DNA of 64,000 bases from Amycolatopsis palatopharyngis (GCF_003385185.1 NZ_PQHZ01000015.1:78725-142724), one strand, 5' to 3'. Numbered from the stretch's first letter, positions 15,321-23,834 are shown. The notes: generated by a model not told the origin, from the sequence alone. Translations and numbers: made by a program.

Positions 15321-16499
15321 TCAGTAGGTCGGCAGGCTCGTGTCCACCTGCCTGGCCCAAGCCAGCACGCCGCCACCGAGGTGCGACGCGTCCTTGAAAC
15401 CAGCCGCGTGCAGGGCCGCGAGCGCCTCCGCCGAACGCGCACCCGACTTGCAGTGCAGGACGATCGGCTTGTCCTGCGGCAACTCGGCCAGCGCCTCACC
15501 CGACAGAATGCGGTCCTTCGGGATCAGCTTCGCGCCCTTGATGTTGACGATCTCGTACTCGTGCGGCTCGCGGACGTCGATCAACTCGAAGTTCTCGCTG
15601 TTGTCGAACTTGGCCTTCAACTCCGCGGGCGTGATCGTGTGCTGGGAGGCCGCTGTCGCCGCGTCATCGGATACGACACCGCAGAACGCGTCGTAGTCGA
15701 TGAGCTCGGTGATCTTCGGGGTCTCCGGGTCCTTGCGGATCTTGACCTCGCGGTAACGCATCTCCAGCGCGTCGTAGCTGATGAGCCTGCCGAGCAGCGG
15801 CTCGCCGATACCGGTGAGCAGCTTGATCGCCTCGTTCACCATGATCGAGCCGATGGAGGCGCAGAGCACGCCCAGCACCCCGCCCTCGGCGCAGGAGGGG
15901 ACCATCCCCGGGGGCGGCGGCTCGGGGTAGAGGTCGCGGTAGTTCAGGCCGCGGCCGTCCGGCGCGTCCTCCCAGAAGACACTGACCTGGCCCTCGAACC
16001 GGAAGATCGAGCCCCAGACGTAGGGCTTGCCGAGCAGCACGGCGGCATCGTTGACCAGGTACCGCGTGGCGAAGTTGTCGGTGCCGTCGAGGATCAGGTC
16101 GTAGTCGCGGAAAATGTCCAGTGCGTTGTCGCTGGTCAGCTGCTCGGTGTGCAGGTGGACCTGGACGAACGGGTTGACCTCGGCGATCGACTCCTGAGCG
16201 GAGGCCGCCTTCAGCTTGCCGATGTCGGACTGACCGTGGATCACCTGGCGGTGCAGGTTGGACTCGTCGACCGAGTCGAAGTCGACCACGCCGAGCGTGC
16301 CGACCCCGGCCGCGGCCAGGTAAAGCAGTGCCGGGCTACCGAGGCCACCGGCTCCGATCACCAGCACCTTCGCGTTCTTCAGCCGCTTCTGTCCTTGCAT
16401 CCCGACATCCGGGATGATCAGGTGACGGCTGTAGCGGGCCACCTCGTCCTTGGTGAGCTCGGCGGCCGGCTCGACCAGCGGCGGCAGGGTGCCTGACAT
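15321..16499 (-). CDS. moeZ: Adenylyltransferase/sulfurtransferase MoeZ (ThiF/MoeB domain plus rhodanese)
   Basis: A 392-residue two-domain enzyme that adenylates and then sulfurates the C-terminal glycine of ubiquitin-like sulfur carriers (MoaD, ThiS, CysO), feeding molybdenum cofactor and cysteine synthesis. The E1-like domain has VLVIGAGGLGSPALLYLAAA near 45-65, D-x-x-D contacts (GVVDFDSVDESNLHRQV) and PSCAEGGVLGVLCASIG. The rhodanese domain ends with the active-site loop CKSGARS, cysteine near residue 350. The ATG at 16499 is preceded by GGAGGACCCG, and the length matches the mycobacterial protein. MoCo is needed by the nitrate reductase about 2 kb away, though the genes are in separate transcription units. 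Confidence 0.93.
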   Translation of the reverse strand: MSGTLPPLVEPAAELTKDEVARYSRHLIIPDVGMQGQKRLKNAKVLVIGAGGLGSPALLYLAAAGVGTLGVVDFDSVDESNLHRQVIHGQSDIGKLKAASAQESIAEVNPFVQVHLHTEQLTSDNALDIFRDYDLILDGTDNFATRYLVNDAAVLLGKPYVWGSIFRFEGQVSVFWEDAPDGRGLNYRDLYPEPPPPGMVPSCAEGGVLGVLCASIGSIMVNEAIKLLTGIGEPLLGRLISYDALEMRYREVKIRKDPETPKITELIDYDAFCGVVSDDAATAASQHTITPAELKAKFDNSENFELIDVREPHEYEIVNIKGAKLIPKDRILSGEALAELPQDKPIVLHCKSGARSAEALAALHAAGFKDASHLGGGVLAWARQVDTSLPTY

Positions 16500-16668
16500 C
16501 GGGTCCTCCATCTCGCGCGGGGGCGCGGACTGCATTATCGCGTTCCAGTATCCATAACGCACGTGACCGGGTCCGTCTTCCCCACGTCCACCATGTGGAC
16601 AGGCCGTGGCGGTTGCGATACGGCCGCGGACCGTCCCACAGCCTGCTGGTGCCGGCTCGCGTCGGTTG

Positions 16669-17826
16669 TCAGGGATTCGGCCAGGCGTTCGGCTTGCAGA
16701 CCTTGCCGTCGGCGGGAACTCCCTGGTTCGGGTCGTACTGGTTGAGCTTGGCCACGTAGTCGTTCGAGACGCCGAAGGTCTGCTGCATCATCACCGGTGC
16801 GAGGATGCCGTCCTTGGCGCAGCCCTCGTGACCGTTACCGAGTGCGTGACCGACCTCATGGTTGATCGCGTACTGGCGGTACCCCGCCATGTCGCCGCCG
16901 TACGCCTTCGCACCCCGCACCCATCGCGCGAGGTTGATCACCACTCGCTTCTTCAGCGACAGGTTGCACGAGGACTCGTATTCGATCGAGAAGCCGCACA
17001 TGTCCGGGCGATGGGTGGTGTCAGGTGAGGTGAGGCTCACCCGGAAGTCCGGCTCCGGAGCGCTGGCGTCGATCCGCTGCAGGGACACGTCGCCAGTGCC
17101 GGTCCACCCGCGGGGGTCGGACAGGATCTGCTCCACGGTGTTCGCGAATGCGTCCTCACCGGCGAAGGTGGCCGGATCGAGTCCGTCCTCCACCTCGACG
17201 GTGTAGGTGAGCAACTCGCCGCCCTTGCCGACCTTCTCGCCCTTGCCGGGAACGACGTGCCAGGTGCCCTTGCCGGACTGGGTGTACTTCCCGCCGTCCG
17301 GCAGTTCGGCCGTGGGGATCTTCAGGTTCACCGGCTCCGGCGGATTCTCCGTTGCCAGCGGTTCCCTCGAGGCGTCCTCGGTGGCGGCGGCCGCCGTACT
17401 CGCCGTGTTCTCGGCACCGTTGGCCGCCTGGGGCGGATCGGTCGCCGTATCGAACACCACGAGCGCGGTCAGCACGAGCAGTACCGGCAGCGCGTAGACC
17501 CGCCAGCCGTAGGCGGACAGTTTGCTGCGTTTCTTCCGGGGCGGCTCCGGCTCCTTGCCCTTGTCGCCGCTTCCCTTGTCGCCGCTTCCCTTGCCGCCGG
17601 GTGGTTGCTGGCCGACCGGCGCCGGCCGCCAAGAGGCGCGCAACGGTTCCGCGGTGGTGCGACGTACACCCGGCTGATAACGGTCCTCGAAGAGGTTGGC
17701 GCCGCTCGACTCGGGCTGCTCCCGGCCTGCCGAGGCCGCCGGTTTCGCACGGGGGGTGCGCCGGGGCAGCGGCGCTTGCGCTGCCCGCCGGCCGTCGCCT
17801 CGCACTCCGTGAGTCACCCGGTCCAC
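16669..17826 (-). CDS. DUF3152 membrane-anchored putative zinc metalloprotease
   Basis: A 385-residue protein: an Arg/Pro-rich cytoplasmic N-terminus (about 1-110), one membrane segment (VYALPVLLVLTALVVFD), a low-complexity linker and an exported domain. The domain carries INHEVGHALGNGHEGC, a HExxHxxxxxH zinc motif of metzincin type, inside DUF3152. Several cysteines (MCGF, SSCNL, EGCAKDG, VCKPN) may form disulfides outside the cell. The linker before the membrane segment repeats GSGDKG twice. This is the counterpart of Rv3207c, next to moeZ as in Mycobacterium. The start is GTG at 17826. Its substrate is unknown. Confidence 0.85.
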   Translation of the reverse strand: MDRVTHGVRGDGRRAAQAPLPRRTPRAKPAASAGREQPESSGANLFEDRYQPGVRRTTAEPLRASWRPAPVGQQPPGGKGSGDKGSGDKGKEPEPPRKKRSKLSAYGWRVYALPVLLVLTALVVFDTATDPPQAANGAENTASTAAAATEDASREPLATENPPEPVNLKIPTAELPDGGKYTQSGKGTWHVVPGKGEKVGKGGELLTYTVEVEDGLDPATFAGEDAFANTVEQILSDPRGWTGTGDVSLQRIDASAPEPDFRVSLTSPDTTHRPDMCGFSIEYESSCNLSLKKRVVINLARWVRGAKAYGGDMAGYRQYAINHEVGHALGNGHEGCAKDGILAPVMMQQTFGVSNDYVAKLNQYDPNQGVPADGKVCKPNAWPNP

Positions 17827-17926
17827 GGCTCCAGCGTGCCATACCCCTCAGTGGCGCTCAGCGCGACCGGCGGCTCAATCACAGATCGAACGTCACCCGA
17901 TCGGCGCAAAGTTGCTGGAGTCAGGC

Positions 17927-18955
17927 TCACCACCGGTCCGCGTCGACGCTCTCCCACAATCCGAGCACCGCCCGCGCCACGGACACCGGTCGTTCCATCT
18001 GCGCCACGTGCCCGGTCCTCGGCAACACCAGCAGCCTGCCCCTTGGCAAGGCCTTCGCGGTCCGCACGGCGCGGCGGACCGAGATCACCTTGTCCTCGGT
18101 GCCCCAGACCACCAGTGCGGGAATCTCGACCTTCGGAGCGATCGACCACAGCGAGGCCTGCCCCCGCGCGAACCAAGCGCGGAAGATGCCGAGCGTGCTG
18201 TGCGCCAGCGCGGGCGCGGCCCATTTCAGATCGGCTCGTGCGCTGTGTTCTTCAGCGAGTTCGTCAAGGCGCCGGTCGGAGAACGCGGACGGGTCGGCGA
18301 AGCAGAGATTGATCACCTGTTCGGCACGTTCCCTCGGGGTCAGCCGAGCCATCTGCCGCCGTACCCGCTTGCCGAGCAGGGGCAGGTACGCCAGCGCCAT
18401 CCTGGGGTCGGAGAGCCTGCGCGGATTCGGCCTGAGATCCGGCATCGCCGGGGAGATCAGGGTCATCGTCCGGACCAGTTCCGGGTTGCGCGCGGCGAGC
18501 AGCAGGGCGACCGCCCCGCCCATCGAGTTGCCGACGAGGTGCACTGGACCCGCTTCGAGCCCCCGCACGAACTCACCGAGCGTCTCGGCGTGGGCCGCGA
18601 GGCTGAAGTCGAAGCCGTCGGCGGGCTCGGAGAATCCGAAACCGGGCAGATCCACCGCGACCCCGGCGGCCCGCGTACGAAGTTGGGCGGCCAGGTCGGT
18701 CCAGTTCGTCGAGGAACCCCCGAGCCCGTGTACGTAGACCACCGTCTCGCTACCCTCGCCGGGCGTGCGCCGCACGTGCAGCGACACCTCGCCCACCTGT
18801 TCGTACCCTCCGGACCAGGGTTCGATGTGCTGGTCCAGGGGCGGCAGCGGAGCCGAGGACATCGGCACGTGGGTCAGCGCGGGACGGACCCGAGGCCGGT
18901 CCCCGGGCGCATCCTGGGGGGTATCGGCGGGATCGATCAGGGTTTCGGACACCAT
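17927..18955 (-). CDS. Alpha/beta hydrolase
   Basis: A 342-residue alpha/beta hydrolase. Oxyanion region VVYVHGLGGSSTNW, nucleophile elbow LVGNSMGGAVAL (Ser in G-N-S-M-G), acid in LVVWGTEDKVIS, and catalytic His in LPRTGHVAQMERP near the C-terminus: a full triad. A lid-like helical insert lies between about 195 and 270. The ATG at 18955 gives a short acidic N-terminal tail; the frame is open upstream but enters the divergent promoter region. The gene is divergent from the Rv3208-like TetR gene across 160 bp. The substrate is unknown; ester or lipid hydrolysis is the family default. Confidence 0.82.
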   Translation of the reverse strand: MVSETLIDPADTPQDAPGDRPRVRPALTHVPMSSAPLPPLDQHIEPWSGGYEQVGEVSLHVRRTPGEGSETVVYVHGLGGSSTNWTDLAAQLRTRAAGVAVDLPGFGFSEPADGFDFSLAAHAETLGEFVRGLEAGPVHLVGNSMGGAVALLLAARNPELVRTMTLISPAMPDLRPNPRRLSDPRMALAYLPLLGKRVRRQMARLTPRERAEQVINLCFADPSAFSDRRLDELAEEHSARADLKWAAPALAHSTLGIFRAWFARGQASLWSIAPKVEIPALVVWGTEDKVISVRRAVRTAKALPRGRLLVLPRTGHVAQMERPVSVARAVLGLWESVDADRW

Positions 18956-19028
18956 TTCAGGATGGGTCCTCAGACCGAATCGCGCGACCCTTGGCGTTTC
19001 GGCCGTACCGACGAGTAATCTCAAGGGC

Positions 19029-19092
19029 GCCTCGCGCCGTGGTGACCCCGCCCGCGAGGCAGCACCCGGGGTCGCGAACAGTATCCGGGTGC
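19029..19092. promoter_or_regulatory. Two successive inverted repeats in the hydrolase/TetR divergent gap
   Basis: GCCTCGCG pairs with CGCGAGGC (19029-19036, 19053-19060), and GCACCCGG pairs with CCGGGTGC (19062-19069, 19085-19092). Both are perfect 8-bp arms with 15-16 bp between them. The second ends 23 bp before the TetR start. They could be operators or a structured leader; the sequence alone does not decide. Confidence 0.4.
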
Positions 19093-19115
19093 GGGTCGAC
19101 GGAGAGGCAGGCGGA

Positions 19116-19784
19116 ATGACGGAGACGGCGCGAGCGCACGCGTACGGCAATGGCGACAGCTCGGGTTCGGGACAACTCGGTCGCGGTGTGCGGCTGCCGA
19201 GGACCGAGCGGCGGGCGCAGCTGCTGGCCGCGGCGCAGCACGTCTTCGCGGGCAACGGCTACCACGCCGCCGCGATGGACGATATCGCCGAACAGGCAGG
19301 GGTCAGCAAGCCCGTGCTTTACCAGCACTTCCCTGGGAAGCTGGACCTGTACATCGCGCTGCTGGAGAGTCACGTCGACAACCTCGTCGGCCGGGTGCAG
19401 GAGGCGCTGGCCTCCACCACCGACAACAAGCAGCGGGTGCACAACGCGGTGGGGGCGTTCTTCGAGTTCGTCAACGGCGACGCCGGGGCGTTCCGCATGG
19501 TGTTCGAGTCCGACCTGCGCGGGGAGCCCGCCGTGCAGCAGGCCGTCGACAGGGCCACCTCGGCCAGCGTCGACGCCATCACCGAGACGATCACCTCCGA
19601 CGCCGGGCTCGATGAGGACCGGGCGCGGCTGCTCGCGGTCGGCCTCGTGGGCCTCAGCCAGGTCAGCGCCCGCTTCTGGCTAGCCCACCACAGCTCCATG
19701 AGCCGGGAAGAGGCTGTCACCCTCACCTCGACCCTCGCCTGGCGCGGCATCGGCGCGGGCTTCCCCCTCCAGCAGCACCCCTGA
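19116..19784 (+). CDS. TetR-family transcriptional regulator (Rv3208-like)
   Basis: A 222-residue TetR regulator. The DNA-binding domain is at about 28-75: RTERRAQLLAAAQHVFAGNG, YHAAAMDDIAEQAGVSKPVL, YQHFPGKLDLYIALLE. The ligand domain includes FFEFVNGDAGAFRMVFESDL and a C-terminal SQVSARFWLAHHSSM. Position between the DUF3152/moeZ group and the DUF3107 group matches Rv3208 in Mycobacterium. The ATG at 19116 follows AGGCGGA. Tandem inverted repeats upstream may be its operators. It ends just before the first nested inverted-repeat element. Confidence 0.88.
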   Translation: MTETARAHAYGNGDSSGSGQLGRGVRLPRTERRAQLLAAAQHVFAGNGYHAAAMDDIAEQAGVSKPVLYQHFPGKLDLYIALLESHVDNLVGRVQEALASTTDNKQRVHNAVGAFFEFVNGDAGAFRMVFESDLRGEPAVQQAVDRATSASVDAITETITSDAGLDEDRARLLAVGLVGLSQVSARFWLAHHSSMSREEAVTLTSTLAWRGIGAGFPLQQHP

Positions 19785-19819
19785 CCCACCGCACCTCACC
19801 TCCGCACGGGGGTAGGAGT

Positions 19820-19941
19820 GTCTGCAAGTACCACCAAGCAAGGTCAACAAGTGCTCCAACCGCTACCAAGTGACCTCGCGCGAGTACGGGCTTGGTAGCG
19901 GTTAGCGACGTAGATGATCTTGCTTGGGCGTACTTGCAGGC
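19820..19941. repeat. Nested inverted-repeat element, copy 1 (about 122 bp)
   Basis: Outer arms of 25 bp (19822-19846 and 19915-19939) match at 22 positions and begin CTGCAAGTAC. A perfect 13-bp inner pair, AACCGCTACCAAG (19858-19870) with its reverse complement at 19891-19903, encloses a 20-bp loop. The element sits between the convergent ends of the TetR gene and the small membrane protein gene. A second copy with nearly identical outer arms and different interior lies at 31868-31991. Confidence 0.85.
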
Positions 19942-19969
19942 GCACCATCCGGTGCGGGAGGGCAGGGAC

Positions 19970-20167
19970 CTAGCGGCCGTCGGGGCCGTCGGCGGGATCG
20001 GCCGGCGGGGCGTCTTCGGGGTCGTCTTCCTCGGGGTCCTGGTCGAGGGGACGCTGTTTACGGGCCACCGCGATGAGCACTCCGATGACGAGCAACGGAC
20101 CGCCGACGATCGCGATCTCGTCCCATCCGCCCTGGTGCATCAACACCAGCCGGTCCGCCAGCAACAT
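19970..20167 (-). CDS. Small membrane protein with acidic tail
   Basis: A 65-residue protein: a short N-terminus, one membrane helix (EIAIVGGPLLVIGVLIAVA) and a basic KQR stop-transfer. A strongly acidic, proline-rich cytoplasmic tail (DPEEDDPEDAPPADPADG) follows. It starts 3 bp after the stop of the 435-residue membrane protein, so it belongs to that operon and may be a subunit or accessory of it. I do not recognise a family. Confidence 0.65.
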   Translation of the reverse strand: MLLADRLVLMHQGGWDEIAIVGGPLLVIGVLIAVARKQRPLDQDPEEDDPEDAPPADPADGPDGR

Positions 20168-20170
20168 GGT

Positions 20171-21478
20171 TCAGGCCCCCGCGACCAGTGCGATTCCCGC
20201 GGCCGTGTAACCGACCATGACCGCGAGCATCGGGAACTGGCCCACCGTCACGTGGTCCCTGCGCAGCACGGAGATCGCCCTGTCGTGCGCCGAGGTCACG
20301 CCCGCGACGTGCCCGGCGACTATGGCGATGATCTGCACGAACGCGATCGCGGTCACGGAGACGACCGTATAGTCGATCCGGCCACCCGCAAGTCCGAGCC
20401 AGTCGTGCCCGAGCCCGAGCGGGTCGGTGGCGAGCAGATAGCCGGCCTGCCCCTGGAACACCGCGAACGAGAAGTAGTGGGCGACGGTATAGCCGACCAT
20501 GATCGGGATTAGCGAGTGCGCGAAGGCGCCGTACGGTTCGACCGGCTGCCCACCGGCCTTTCTCCGCAGGTAGGGGCGCGTCAGCCGGATACCGCCCGCG
20601 TAGGCCAGCGCGATCACCGCGACCGACGCCGCCAGACCCGCCGTACCGAGGAGCAGCCCCGGCAACCGGGAGGCTTCCCGGGTCAGCTCGGTCCAGACCG
20701 GCAGGCGGGTGAGACCGTCGAACGCCGTCGACCCGAGCAACAACAGCACCACCGGGGTGATGCCGGCACCCGAACCTGCGGCGAGGCCGTCCAGCGGGTT
20801 GCGCAGCACCAGCACGCCGTCGCCACGACGGCCGATGGGGGCGAGCCTGCCGATCAGTCCGGCGTACACCTCGAACCCCTCGCCCCGGTCGAACCATCGC
20901 GGCCCGTACCGGACTCCGGCGGCGATCTGCAGTACCGCGTAGCCGGTCACGAAAACGGCGATTGCGCGCGGAGAGTCGGACCGGTCGTACACCAGCTCGA
21001 GCCAGAGGAACGCGGCCAGACCGGCGATCGCGGGACGGTAGCCCCAGGCAGGCAGGGGCGCGCGGGATCGTCCCCTGCCGAGGAGGTCGGCGAGCGTACG
21101 CAGCGGGTTGAGCAGCCGCCACACCGGCCCGAACAGCAGCGACAGCGGCACCAGACCCACCCAGAACCAGACGTAGAACCAGGTCGGGGCCGGATTCGTC
21201 GCCGAACTTCCGGTACCGGCCCACGCGGTGCCCAGTAGCGCCGCGAAGGCGAGCACACCGCAGGCGCGCAGCAGGACTCGCAACCCCGCACCGTCCGCCA
21301 GCCGCTGGAGCACCGCGGGCAGCGGCCTGCCGGAGCGCTCACCGCTCAGCTTCGGGGTCTTCCAGAACACCGTCAGCGCGAAGAACGACACCAGAACCGC
21401 GATCGCGCCGCCGTAGAGCGCCAGCCACAGCGGCACAGGCAGGTCCGACCGCCCACCCAGCCCATGGGCCAGGATCAT
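20171..21478 (-). CDS. Polytopic membrane protein of unknown function with histidines near helices
   Basis: A 435-residue protein with about ten to eleven hydrophobic segments. Histidines occur at or near helix ends (MILAHGLGG; GYTVAHYFSFAVFQGQAGYL; IVAGHVAGVTSAHDRAI; RRDHVTVGQF), a pattern seen in heme- or metal-binding membrane proteins, though no named motif is complete. A soluble loop at about 180-230 (RYGPRWFDRGEGFEVYAGLI) precedes the C-terminal half. The ATG overlaps the stop of the cupredoxin-like lipoprotein (ATGA), and the small membrane protein follows directly. I do not recognise the family. The linked cupredoxin-like gene suggests, without proof, metal or redox work at the membrane. 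Confidence 0.65.
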   Translation of the reverse strand: MILAHGLGGRSDLPVPLWLALYGGAIAVLVSFFALTVFWKTPKLSGERSGRPLPAVLQRLADGAGLRVLLRACGVLAFAALLGTAWAGTGSSATNPAPTWFYVWFWVGLVPLSLLFGPVWRLLNPLRTLADLLGRGRSRAPLPAWGYRPAIAGLAAFLWLELVYDRSDSPRAIAVFVTGYAVLQIAAGVRYGPRWFDRGEGFEVYAGLIGRLAPIGRRGDGVLVLRNPLDGLAAGSGAGITPVVLLLLGSTAFDGLTRLPVWTELTREASRLPGLLLGTAGLAASVAVIALAYAGGIRLTRPYLRRKAGGQPVEPYGAFAHSLIPIMVGYTVAHYFSFAVFQGQAGYLLATDPLGLGHDWLGLAGGRIDYTVVSVTAIAFVQIIAIVAGHVAGVTSAHDRAISVLRRDHVTVGQFPMLAVMVGYTAAGIALVAGA

Positions 21479-21903
21479 CCGCTCACCCTGAGCTGGGTCA
21501 GCAGCAGCCCCTGCTCGTGCAGCTCGACCTCGAAGGAGCCGGGGATGTCGGCGGTGAACTCGAGCCGCCCCGGTGTCCCCGGCGCGAGGTCGAGGGTCTC
21601 GTCGTAGCCGTGGACGTGCACCTCGTCGGCCACATCAGCGGTCACCTCGAGCAGCACGGTCTCCCCCGCGCCCACCTCGACGGTGTCCGGCCCCTGCGTT
21701 CGCGATCCGCCGGCCACGGTGAAAACCACGGGCTCGGCGGCGTTGCCCGGTCGGGCCGAGGTTTCCCCTGGCGCCGCCGACCCGGTCACGGACGGCGGAC
21801 CGTTCGGCGCGCTCGGCCCGCCGTCCTCGACCTCTCCAGGGGACCCGCCGCATGCGGTGAGCGCGAACGCGCACGCGGCGAGCGTCAACAGGGACCTACG
21901 CAA
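21475..21903 (-). CDS. Cupredoxin-like lipoprotein
   Basis: A 142-residue exported lipoprotein. With a TTG start at 21903 it reads MRRSLLTLAACAFALTACGG, a textbook signal with lipobox LTAC, and AGGACGAGG lies just upstream, so I prefer this start to the longer ATG reading. The mature part, after a Pro/Gly-rich linker, is a beta-sandwich like cupredoxins (DTVEVGAGETVLLEVTADVA; DEVHVHGYDETLDLAPGTPG; PGSFEVELHEQG). Two or three histidines are in ligand-like places, but the usual Cys is missing, so copper binding is uncertain. It overlaps the hydrolase upstream by 8 bp and the membrane gene downstream by ATGA. Confidence 0.75.
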   Translation of the reverse strand: MRRSLLTLAACAFALTACGGSPGEVEDGGPSAPNGPPSVTGSAAPGETSARPGNAAEPVVFTVAGGSRTQGPDTVEVGAGETVLLEVTADVADEVHVHGYDETLDLAPGTPGRLEFTADIPGSFEVELHEQGLLLTQLRVSG

Positions 21904-22900
21904 CGATCCTCGTCCTTCCGGCCGCCACCCGGACAAGGCCCGCGATCCGCGAACCCACCTCGTCCGCCCGTTCCTGCGGCAACATATGACCGGCACCCGG
22001 ATAGCGCACGAACTCGGCCGAGGGCAGTTCCTCCGCGATCACCTTGGCGTGTTCCAGCGGGCAGAGCCGGTCGCGACCACCTGCCAGCACCACCGCGGGC
22101 AGATCACTCAGCGCGGCCAGCGCCGCCCTGCAGTCGTGCCGGGAGATCGCGTCCTGGAATCCGCCGAGGCTGGCCGGATGGGCGCCGAGTAGCTGATCGG
22201 CGACCGAATCGACGTCCGACCTGCGCGGCCGCTTGCCGAACACCAGCCAACGGGCACCCGGGCGGACCATCGCAGGCCGCAGCGGTAGCCGGTCACGGCG
22301 GTGGCGGCTCAGTAGCGCGGCGAGCCTGCGTTCGAACCTCGCGGCACCGTTGCCCGCGACGCCGGGCAAGCCGAGGGTGATTCGATCCATCTGCCCACAG
22401 GACGTGGCCACGAAGGCCACCCCGGCCACTCGCCGGGAGACGAACTCCGGATACCGCTCGGCCAGGCGCATGATCGTCATTCCGCCCATGGAGTGCCCTG
22501 CGAGGACGACCCGGCCGTGCGGCACGCGGTCGGCCAGGAGTTCGGCCAGGTCGTCTGCGAGCTGTTCGATAGTGGCGGTACCCGCCAGCGCCGGATCCGA
22601 TCCGCCGTGTCCGCGCAGGTCGTAGCGCAGCACCCGGACCGGCCCGGAGCGCGCGTCGCGGGCAACCGACTCCAGGACGCCGTCCCACGTGCGGTGATCC
22701 TGCGTCCAGCCGTGCACGAGGACGAGGGTCAGTGGCGCGTCCCCAGGCCCCGCGGACTCCACGTGCAGCGCCGTACCGTCGCGGGTCACGAAGCAGTTCT
22801 CCCCCGCGGGCCTGCTCCCGGCCCGCGCGGAACCGGAGCGCAGGGGGGCGATCGTGGTCAGCGGCGTGGTCACGGCCATCGGCAATCGCACCTCACTCAC
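21896..22900 (-). CDS. Alpha/beta hydrolase
   Basis: A 334-residue alpha/beta hydrolase with the oxyanion segment LVHGWTQDHRTWDGVLE, a YDLRGHGGSD strand-turn, the nucleophile GHSMGGMT and the acid AGGRDRLCP. The catalytic histidine is in YPGAGHMLPQERADEV. A helical lid (about 175-245, rich in Arg) sits between. The GTG at 22900 overlaps the AurF-like stop (GTGA), and the 3' end overlaps the lipoprotein TTG, so at least five genes from the AurF gene leftward look co-transcribed. No substrate can be assigned; homologues are often called lysophospholipase or peroxidase-like by default. Confidence 0.8.
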   Translation of the reverse strand: MSEVRLPMAVTTPLTTIAPLRSGSARAGSRPAGENCFVTRDGTALHVESAGPGDAPLTLVLVHGWTQDHRTWDGVLESVARDARSGPVRVLRYDLRGHGGSDPALAGTATIEQLADDLAELLADRVPHGRVVLAGHSMGGMTIMRLAERYPEFVSRRVAGVAFVATSCGQMDRITLGLPGVAGNGAARFERRLAALLSRHRRDRLPLRPAMVRPGARWLVFGKRPRRSDVDSVADQLLGAHPASLGGFQDAISRHDCRAALAALSDLPAVVLAGGRDRLCPLEHAKVIAEELPSAEFVRYPGAGHMLPQERADEVGSRIAGLVRVAAGRTRIVA

Positions 22901-23811
22901 CGGGCCGGCAACAGGAAGGACTTACGCCACAGCTGCATTCCCGGTGCGCCGACGAGGCCGTTCTCCTGTAGGAACGGCATGATCTTCTCGCCGCCGAACC
23001 GGACGGTCTCCTGCCAGTGCGGATTGTTCAGCGCGGTGCGCACGCCCTCGCGAGGGGAGATGCCAACGGCCTTGTAAACACCCGGGTTGATGAAGGCCCT
23101 GGTGACGAAGTACGACACCAACGCGATGGTGAAGCGCTGGTAGGGCACCTCGGCCTTGGACAGCTTCGCCATCCCGCGGGTGACCTCCTCGCGGGCGAAG
23201 GTGACGTGCCGCGCCTCCTCCAGCACGTGGATCCGGTTCACCATCCGCACCAGCGGCTGGATCTCGGGGTCGTTCATCTGCTCGCGCTGCAGCCGGTCCA
23301 GCACCTCCTCGGCGACCAGGATGGCGCCGTAGCGGGCGGGACCGTAGCTGATCGTCGGCATCAGCTTCGCCAGCTGCCGCAGCCAGGGCACCGGGCCGTA
23401 TGCGGGACAGCCGACGCGGTCGGCCATCCTGGCGAACATCGTCGAGTGCCTGCACTCGTCGGCGATTTCGGTGAGCGCGTACTGCGCGTGGCTGCTCGTG
23501 GGGTCCTGCTCGTAGACCTCCTTGAGCAGCATCTGCATCAGCAGGATCTCGAACCAGAGTCCGGTCGTCGCGATACTGGCGAGCTCGTGCTTGCCGAGTT
23601 CGATGCGCTGCTCGTCGGACAACCGATCCCACAGGTCGGTGCCGTACAGGGAGGAGCGGTACTCCGGGATGTAGCGCTTGCCCTCGACCAGCGGGGCGTC
23701 CCAGTCGATGTCGACGTCCGGGTCGTAGAACTTGTTCGCCGAGGACTTCAGCAACCGGTCCGCGGTCTTCTCCCTGGTCGGATCCTTGAGCGTCCGCGTC
23801 ACTGCCGACAC
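22897..23811 (-). CDS. AurF-type diiron N-oxygenase family protein
   Basis: A 304-residue ferritin-like diiron protein of the AurF family (p-aminobenzoate N-oxygenase and relatives). Ligand-type segments are seen in order: HELASIATTGLWFEILLMQ, ALTEIADECRHSTMFARM (E-x-x-x-H-like), ILVAEEVLDRLQ, and IHVLEEARHVTFAREEVTRG (E-x-x-R-H). Length fits. I chose the GTG at 23811 because AGGAAGG precedes it; the frame stays open upstream into the divergent TetR gene but does not encode family sequence. Transcription starts from the shared region carrying a 25-bp operator, so the neighbouring TetR protein probably represses it. Many actinobacterial members have no known substrate. Confidence 0.85.
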   Translation of the reverse strand: MSAVTRTLKDPTREKTADRLLKSSANKFYDPDVDIDWDAPLVEGKRYIPEYRSSLYGTDLWDRLSDEQRIELGKHELASIATTGLWFEILLMQMLLKEVYEQDPTSSHAQYALTEIADECRHSTMFARMADRVGCPAYGPVPWLRQLAKLMPTISYGPARYGAILVAEEVLDRLQREQMNDPEIQPLVRMVNRIHVLEEARHVTFAREEVTRGMAKLSKAEVPYQRFTIALVSYFVTRAFINPGVYKAVGISPREGVRTALNNPHWQETVRFGGEKIMPFLQENGLVGAPGMQLWRKSFLLPAR

Positions 23812-23834
23812 CGCCTTCCTCGCATGTTTATGTA

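Noticed and set aside
19892..20512. Plus-strand frame reading out of repeat element 1
   Set aside because: It runs antisense over the small and large membrane protein genes and is polar, His/Arg-rich shadow sequence.
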